This document shows positions 58,301 to 64,000 of a stretch of DNA of 64,000 nt, piece after piece (position 1 is the first letter of the stretch; every line of letters begins with the position of its first letter). The translations under genes and the position numbers were made by a program. Below the pieces are notes generated by a model. That model worked only from the letters and a program-made list of their open reading frames with translations. It made no database searches and was not told the origin of the DNA. Origin of the DNA: Clavaria fumosa (lineage: Eukaryota > Basidiomycota > Agaricomycetes > Agaricales > Clavariaceae); NCBI GenBank assembly GCA_951802425.1, contig OX637795.1:1-64000 (forward strand), in the 5' to 3' direction.

Positions 58301-60477
58301 TGTGTCCAAAATCACGGAGGAAGGCCTGGGGGAAAACCTTGACTTCGGTGGGCTTGGATCCACCATCATCAACATCTGCATCCTCACCCTCTGACCTATA
58401 CATGAGCTCGATGCTGTCACTCCCATAGATGAAGAGTGACTCGATAGTCCTAAGGTTGACGAGAACACCACAAGGATCCTCATCCTCGTCAACAAAAGCT
58501 TCACGCCGAGGTATCTTGAGCCCTGAAGAGTCATATAGCCTGATTTCATGCCCCATCTCATCCAAAAGAGGAGTATCCAGAAGGTTGACTTCCTGTCTGT
58601 GGTTGGGATCCCAGTGATCAAACACAGATCCGTGATGATAATCATAGTTGTCTTGCAGTTCCTCGATGGGGGTTGGATCCCAGCCAACAACTTGCTGAGC
58701 ACTGCGAAACAAAAAATAGTTGGAAATGATCAATAATCCCTTCACGGCTGATCACAAACACACCTGATGTCAGTGACCAAAGCAAACATCACATAGTCCA
58801 CCTTGTCATAGTGTCTTTCTGAGTTCCACCTGCCACCCTCTGTGTCAAGTGTGTGTTGCTGACATATAAGTTGGTCTTGCCCAAAGATTGACGTTACAGA
58901 ACAGGGCAGGTGTGACTGCAAGAAGCCATCTGATCTCCATTCAGGAGGGGAGTTCTCCACAAATTTGGAATATTCCTTGATGAGCCGCTCATTGAGGAAC
59001 AGGAGATCTTCAAGTCGAAGTTGTATTTTTGGCTGCTCCCTGAAACAAAGAAAGTTAATGATGGATGATTGAAATTTTTAACAAGCGTTCCGCATATCGC
59101 TTGCCAATGTTAGGCGGGCAGCCTGCACATTGTGAGACAGTGCTTTGCGGGCAGAATGTTTCAGTGCCCACAGTGTCGGCTCACATTGATAAAGTGGGGC
59201 TGAATGCCGCCCGCATAGCGTTGGCTCACGATGAGCGGGCACAGAGCATCCCAGTCAGCATTGGCAAGCAATAAATATGGGTGAGCTGGAGTCTTGCCCG
59301 CAAATCGTAGGCCAACGCTATGCGGGCAGGATACAGTCCCTACAATGTCAATGAGCTGGAATCTTGCCCGCACATCGTGGGCCAATGCTATGCGGGCAGG
59401 ATACAGACCCTCATCATTGTAAGCAATGGTGTATGGAAAAATCCTGCCCACACAGCACTCGCTCACAATAACTACCCATTTGAGCCGACAATAATAGGCC
59501 AGAAGATATGGTTGTAGAAAAATAGGGTCTGGAGTGAAGAGAACGTACATGATGTTTGTCACTTCGTCGAAACCCGGTTCCCCAGACCCAATGTTGATTC
59601 CATAAGGGTTAAAGCAGTCGAAGGATCGTCCAGATATCTTGGCTAGAATAGTAGCAAAGAGCATCACTATCATTCGGTAATGCTTTGAGGAAAGACGGGT
59701 ATTGTCTCCAGTGCAAAAGCTTGACACATTGTCTTCTGCTGTCCCATCAACTATACCCTTCGGACACATAGCCAGATATACGTTTTCATTTCTGCAACGA
59801 CCAATATGCAGGAGTCGCCCAGCTGGGTTGTACCCAAGGTTTGCAAACTTTGTTTTGAAGTCTCGATAAGGAGCATGCAGATCAAGTTCAAATGAGAAAG
59901 TATGATCACTTTCAACATTTGGGATCACTGCCCATAGTCCAGGTGTGTTTGAAACAGCAAGCATGAAGTCAAGTCGGTGCCTAGAGCAGTCCCAGAGAAG
60001 GGCATCTTCATCAACTGGAATCTTCAAGTTGACATCAATCAAGACCTGGCACCGGTTCTGTAAGAGGGCGATTGCATTTCGGGCATTTTTCTTCTCGTAA
60101 ATGGTCTGATATTTTGAAAGAGGGATGGTGTGCACTTTCTTTCTTTCATATTCGTCTTGTTCTGAAGATGGAAGAATGGCATCCACAGAACGCAGCGCTC
60201 GCAGGATCGTTTCTTGGTCAAGGCCATCATCTGCTTGCAGTGCCTGGCTGACAGCAGCAATGTCAAGTGGAGCATTTTGCTCCTCACATTCACTTTCGCC
60301 AGGACTTCTCCACATAAGTCAGTGACTTAATAACTAAAGAAATTGTGGGACTGATTGTATGACATACTCTGATGGATACATCACGTGATCAGGGATCTCA
60401 TTGATGTCCTGGTTGGCTTCAACTTCAACCTCAGACTCTGAAATGTCAATAGCAGGAGGGGCATCGTTCGGTGGCAT
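55337..60477 (-). CDS. Complete multi-exon gene of unknown function (gene B, about 1,370-1,390 aa)
   Basis: I do not recognise the family. Inferred coding exons are 60477-60368, 60307-59549, 59039-58764, 58701-57702, 57636-57241 and 56962-55337. The last one has an optional 48-bp in-frame intron (55725-55678). All junctions are GT..AG and all phases agree. The start is the ATG at 60477 (MPPNDAPPAIDISESEVEVE). There is an acidic N-terminus, an Asp/Glu-rich stretch in exon 4 (EGEDADVDDGG), a conserved-looking middle (TVDMTAPLCMDATQWPL is typical of its style) and a basic C-terminus with TGQKRRR, a likely nuclear signal. No transmembrane segment, signal peptide or known catalytic motif was seen. 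It has normal codon use and no stops, so it is probably functional. It lies 733 bp downstream of gene A on the same strand. Confidence 0.8.
57097..57197. repeat. Two 30-nt CCCGC..GCGGG modules in an intron of gene B
   Basis: 57097-57126 and 57168-57197 are each 30 nt, starting CCCGCCCATCAACT and CCCGCCATCCAACT and ending TGTGCGGG and GGGCGGG. Both are followed by ACAT. They sit in the 278-bp intron 57240-56963, which is much longer than the other short introns (48-65 bp). Confidence 0.85.
59089..59396. repeat. Cluster of 30-nt hairpin modules in the 509-bp intron of gene B
   Basis: Modules lie at 59089-59118, 59122-59151, 59210-59239, 59297-59326 and 59367-59396. The last two share GTAGGCCAACGCTA or GTGGGCCAATGCTA inside. 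The one at 59210 carries the same inside in reverse complement (TAGCGTTGGCTCACGA), while the spacer after it (GAGCTGGAGTCTTG) has the same orientation as the spacers of the others. Degenerate relatives occur at 59167-59200 and 59442-59477. Confidence 0.85.
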
Positions 60478-61209
60478 GATGCAAGGTGGAGGGATTCAGG
60501 AGTCGTGTGGAAAGTCTTTCTTCTTTCTTATATTTGAAGGCTTTATATGGACCCTGATGAGAAAAGTGCACTAGAAACTAAGATCAGAATTTTTAAATTA
60601 CATGGTCTGATTTTTCCGGGCTACACCCTGAGTTTTCCTTGTGGAATTCTATGGAGTACTTTTATGGTTAGACCATCAATTTTTCAAAATTAATTAATTA
60701 AAAGTTCAAACTCAGTTTGGTAATGAACTGGACTGAGCTGGACTTCGGCATCACTACCTGCTCCTCCATGTGCTACTTCTAATTTCTGACTGATATGTCC
60801 TGGTGGGCATGCTCTACCCAAATCTCATTTGTCATCTTTACAATTTTGCAACTGAAACCATTTTTGTGTCCATCAGTTAAATGTCTGTCAATCAATATCA
60901 ATCAATCCAAGTTCATTCAACTTGTTCAAATTGAGAAAAACAGGGAACCATATCCAAGAAGGGCGGACACATTTGGGATGGCATGGGTACAGGAGGCAAG
61001 AAGCAACAAATGGACAGACAGCTTCAGAAAGCACAGCTGAGCATACGAAGGGGACATGGGCTTGGCCAAACAGTACTGGAGACGGTAAACAAACAACAAA
61101 CAACTATATCACAGGTGATCTCTCTTCTTTGTCAGCCTGCGGGTGTTGCTCTTCTTCGCTGTTGGAGCTGGGATGTGGCTCAGTATCAAGCAAGGCCCAA
61201 AGAAGATGA
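60478..61209 (-). promoter_or_regulatory. Intergenic region between genes A and B (presumed promoter of gene B)
   Basis: These 730 bp contain no ORF of note, several AT-rich runs (TTAATTAATTAAAAGTTC at about 60690) and CT-rich stretches. No clear TATA or known operator was identified. The role is inferred only from position. Confidence 0.35.
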
Positions 61210-64000
61210 CTAGAACTCACGAGAGTTTGACACATTCTTGCGCTTTGCCTTTCGTGATGCATCAGAGGTCTCAGGTGCAGAGATATTCGCGCCTGAATAA
61301 GCAATCGGATTGGTTATTGTAACATGAATAGAGCAAACATAGCAAATTCTGACCCTTTGTTTTCTGATGAGACTTTGATGCTGTTGTCGGCTTCTTCATT
61401 GGACTCCCAACCTCACCTGAAATTTCCACAGGTCCACAGGAGCAATAACAATCATAGTGGTAATTTGTACTCACGAGGTGGCAGCAATGCTCTCTGTTTA
61501 TCCTTCAAAGTAACATCACCGATGATATCATCATTATCTATAGTAATAAGTTAATCCAAAGAAATGTTGAACAGCAAAGCACTCACCTTGCTCCATTGGA
61601 GAGTCATCATCATCTGGCACTCATGCAAGAATTCATGGCTCAATTCATTGCCAAGGAAAACAAAAAATCTCACCTGAAGACAATTCACTTGTTTCCATTG
61701 CTGTAGTTGAGAAAGAATCAGTTTGCTGAGGGCCATAATAACAGAATTAAAGGATAAAGAGGGCAACCCGCAAATCGTAGCCAGTCGGTGTGCGGGTGAG
61801 CAGCAAACTGTAGCCAGAGTGGGAGCCAGAAAAAAGGGACCCGCAAATCACAGCCAGTCGGTGTGTGGGTGAACAGAGAAAAGGTGAGAAGCTAAAGTGG
61901 GTGCAAGGAAACGAAGGACCCGCGAACCATAGCCAGTTGATGTGCGGGTGAGCACGAAAGGGATCTGCAAACCATAAACTGTAGCTGAATATTGGTACCT
62001 ACCTGATGTAATCTTCAACCTTTCCATTGAGATTTGAGAAGATGAAGCTGGAATCAGTGATGATGAGGTCGGATTTGGCAGGGACAAATCTGGAATTGGC
62101 AAGGATGAGGTGGGCACAACTGGGTCAAGTTGCTTGCATTGTCGAGCTTGAGGAATTTATATCAAAACTTGAGCAGAATGACATACATGTTTCTCTGCCT
62201 CATCGTCATCTTCAGTGACATCTGACTCCTCATTACTTGTGTGTGCAACCGGCTTCAGCATCACCTTTGCAGTGCGACTAGGAGTGCCTCTCAATCTGGA
62301 TTGAGGATGAGCCTTAGTCTTTAATAATATCTTATCAATCAGTCATGGATCAGCTGGGATAAAATTTGAAATTACTCTTGCCCTTGCCCTCTCCCTGTTC
62401 CTACTTGATGACTGGTAGTCAGTATCCACCTTTGCCATCATTGGCTCATTGTCATCGTCTTCTTCTGTCACTGTGATCTGAGGTGGTTCCAGGGCCTTTG
62501 CAGGCTGTTTGCCTTTGCGCTGTTCAATTCATGAGTATGGGAAGTGGGTGCAATAATAAACAATAAATAATTTGAATAAAATTTTACCGAAGTCATCTCC
62601 TTGTGCTCTTCATGGCTTATAGACGGAAGTCGTTTGAGGGACCACAAATCTTGTTTTTCATCAAAGATGAAAGGTTCATGAGGACTGACAGAAAAGTGAC
62701 GCTGACGGGCTGAATTGTGCTGCAAGGCCTGATGATTGCAATTGCAAAATCATTTAGTTATGAAATACTAGAATTCTGCAAATGAAACTTACATTGATGA
62801 GACCATCAATGGCAATGGCAACCTCACTTGCAATGGCTCCCCTACCTTTCACCCCACCCCTCAGCTTAGCAACTTCAGACCTCTCAATACTTGAGATGAA
62901 TTTCTGGACTGCAGCTTGGTGAGAGTGGAATTTGTCAGCAGTTTGTCGGGCATCTTGACGCTGTTGAGAGGGTGTAATCGTGTTCAGTACATCTTGCACT
63001 ACCAAACCATCAACCCATTTCCATTCCTTTACAGCCTTAAATTTCCCTGGGCTGACCAAGACATTATGTTCACAGGAAACTGAGGAAAAAATATTGTTGA
63101 GGGATTGTCGGACATGTCCTGCAGCACCCTTGAGTATGTCTGGGCGGTAGTGTAAAGCAAGGTAGCTTTCAAGCATTGCTGAGAGCACAACTCGTCCATA
63201 GTCACGGCGGAGGGCATGAGAGTCAGAGGGGTCAATTGGAAAGGCAGTTGCAACAAGGGCCCGCTTTGTAAAGTCTGCATCAACACGATCTTCAATTGAC
63301 CAGTCTGACTTCCTCTTGACAAACTCCAATAGTTGATCAACAGTGTCAAACACACCACTGGGTTTCAAGCCCAGCTTGTCCAAGTAGGGGTGGATATCCT
63401 TCACTGAGTCGCCACGTCGTTTGGCATGTAGCACGCCTGTAGGAAATATAGCTTCAAGCTTGGCGCCAGACTTCGGGTGGGAGATAGGTAACTTTGACCA
63501 AGCAGCAGAGACATCATAGCTCATGTCAATCATATGGGTGGATAGGTGCTGCAAGATGGTCTTGATAAACTAACATGGCAGAATCAAAATGGTTAAGTTG
63601 ATAAATAATTCAAGAAAACACACAAAGTCATGAGCCTCATTATGTTCTTGGATGAGTGGATCCTTAGCAAGTGCAGCAAGAATAGAGGAAGACACATCGC
63701 GAGATTTGGTGACTTTTGCAAAAATTGCTGAGTAACTTGCTATGGGATCAATCCAGAATAAGATCTGCAAAAGTGGAGTCAATGATGTAGATGTGATGCA
63801 GATGTTAGTATAGGTCAGGTCTGCACTCCATAGTGGGTTTTACTTGGGCCCACACCTTGTTGGCCTATGAAGTGCAGGGTCATGACCCCAAGGCAAACCA
63901 CACTTCATAGGCCAACAAAGTGCAGGGCCATGATCCCAAGTCAAACCCACAATATGAAGTGGCAGCCAATTAAGAGTGTGGAATAATGAACTCACTTCCT
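61210..64000 (-). CDS. Multi-exon gene of unknown function, 5' part outside the window (gene A)
   Basis: Exons inferred on the minus strand are (64000)-63996, 63764-63624, 63569-62793, 62728-62588, 62519-62376, 62318-62187, 62132-62003, 61700-61674, 61613-61587, 61537-61475, 61416-61354 and 61292-61210. All have GT..AG ends and agreeing phases from exon 2 on. The front part is a helical, ordinary globular region (DYGRVVLSAMLESYLALHYR). The back half is disordered, acidic and Ser/Thr-rich, with a basic patch near the end (SRKAKRKN) that could be a nuclear signal. I do not recognise the family. Two exons are 27 nt each and in the same phase, so either could be skipped without changing the frame. 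It looks intact. Confidence 0.75.
61767..61948. repeat. Three 30-nt hairpin modules in an intron of gene A
   Basis: 61767-61796, 61840-61869 and 61919-61948 are each exactly 30 nt, with CAAATCGTAGCCAGTCGGTG-type insides. Spacers between them (GTGAGCAGCAAACTG, GTGAACAGAG) are related, so this is a decayed tandem array of about 75-bp units. It fills the 302-bp intron 62002-61701. Confidence 0.88.
63853..63922. repeat. Two 22-nt hairpins in opposite orientation in an intron of gene A
   Basis: CACCTTGTTGGCCTATGAAG (63853, 22 nt with TG) and CACTTCATAGGCCAACAAAG (63901, 22 nt with TG) are near reverse complements. Both are followed by the same sequence in the same direction (GCAGGGTCATGACCCCAAGG, GCAGGGCCATGATCCCAAGT). 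Confidence 0.75.

Overview
The window reads as one chromosome end of a filamentous basidiomycete, most likely an Agaricomycete. The evidence is a terminal telomere-like array, genes with many 48-70 bp GT..AG introns, a Ty3/gypsy chromodomain retroelement, Tc1/mariner and hAT transposase remnants of the kind common in Agaricomycetes, and a Crinkler (CRN) effector-like pseudogene. No species can be named from sequence alone.

Layout. 1-1404 is a C-rich telomere-type array of CCTAA and CTAA units. 1405-4758 is an extremely homogeneous 114-bp satellite (29 full copies plus a partial one). 4.8-15 kb is a retroelement graveyard: a 2-kb palindrome, a CTG-rich segment, a gag pseudogene interrupted by a 617-bp hAT-type element with a perfect 8-bp target duplication, a 1.04-kb LTR, and a decayed gypsy integrase with chromodomain. 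15.9-18.2 kb is a minus-strand CRN effector pseudogene (ubiquitin-like header, PD-(D/E)xK-like nuclease, kinase) with a duplicated header. 19.6-20.3 kb is a Tc1/mariner transposase pseudogene. 20.3-27.8 kb is a TGGCCA-rich satellite split by a 4.9-kb hAT-type element that carries a transposase remnant, a GC-rich inverted repeat and a broken unidentified gene. 27.9-29.9 kb is a multi-exon pseudogene. 30-52 kb is LTRs (two solo LTRs with perfect 5-bp target duplications), palindrome-array LTRs, two further copies of the large palindrome, and minisatellites. 50-54.8 kb holds fragments of an RRM gene and of copia-like gag, plus a zinc-knuckle ORF.

Only the distal 9 kb (55.3-64 kb) carries intact genes. 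These are two adjacent minus-strand, multi-exon genes of unknown function. One is complete (about 1,370-1,390 aa, at least six coding exons). The other is cut by the window edge and has twelve inferred exons, two of them 27-nt micro-exons. All internal splice phases that I could check agree.

The introns and flank of this gene pair hold at least eleven hairpin modules of exactly 30 nt (CCCGC..GCGGG or near-variants). Their inner sequence is related, and one is flipped relative to its flanks. This is the strongest candidate here for something undescribed.

Two general themes run through the window. Most dead elements have TGA stops where the family expects arginine, as expected from C-to-T change in CGA codons (RIP-like or methylation-driven decay). 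Palindromes also recur at every scale, from 24-nt hairpins through hairpin arrays inside LTRs to 2.7-kb inverted repeats.
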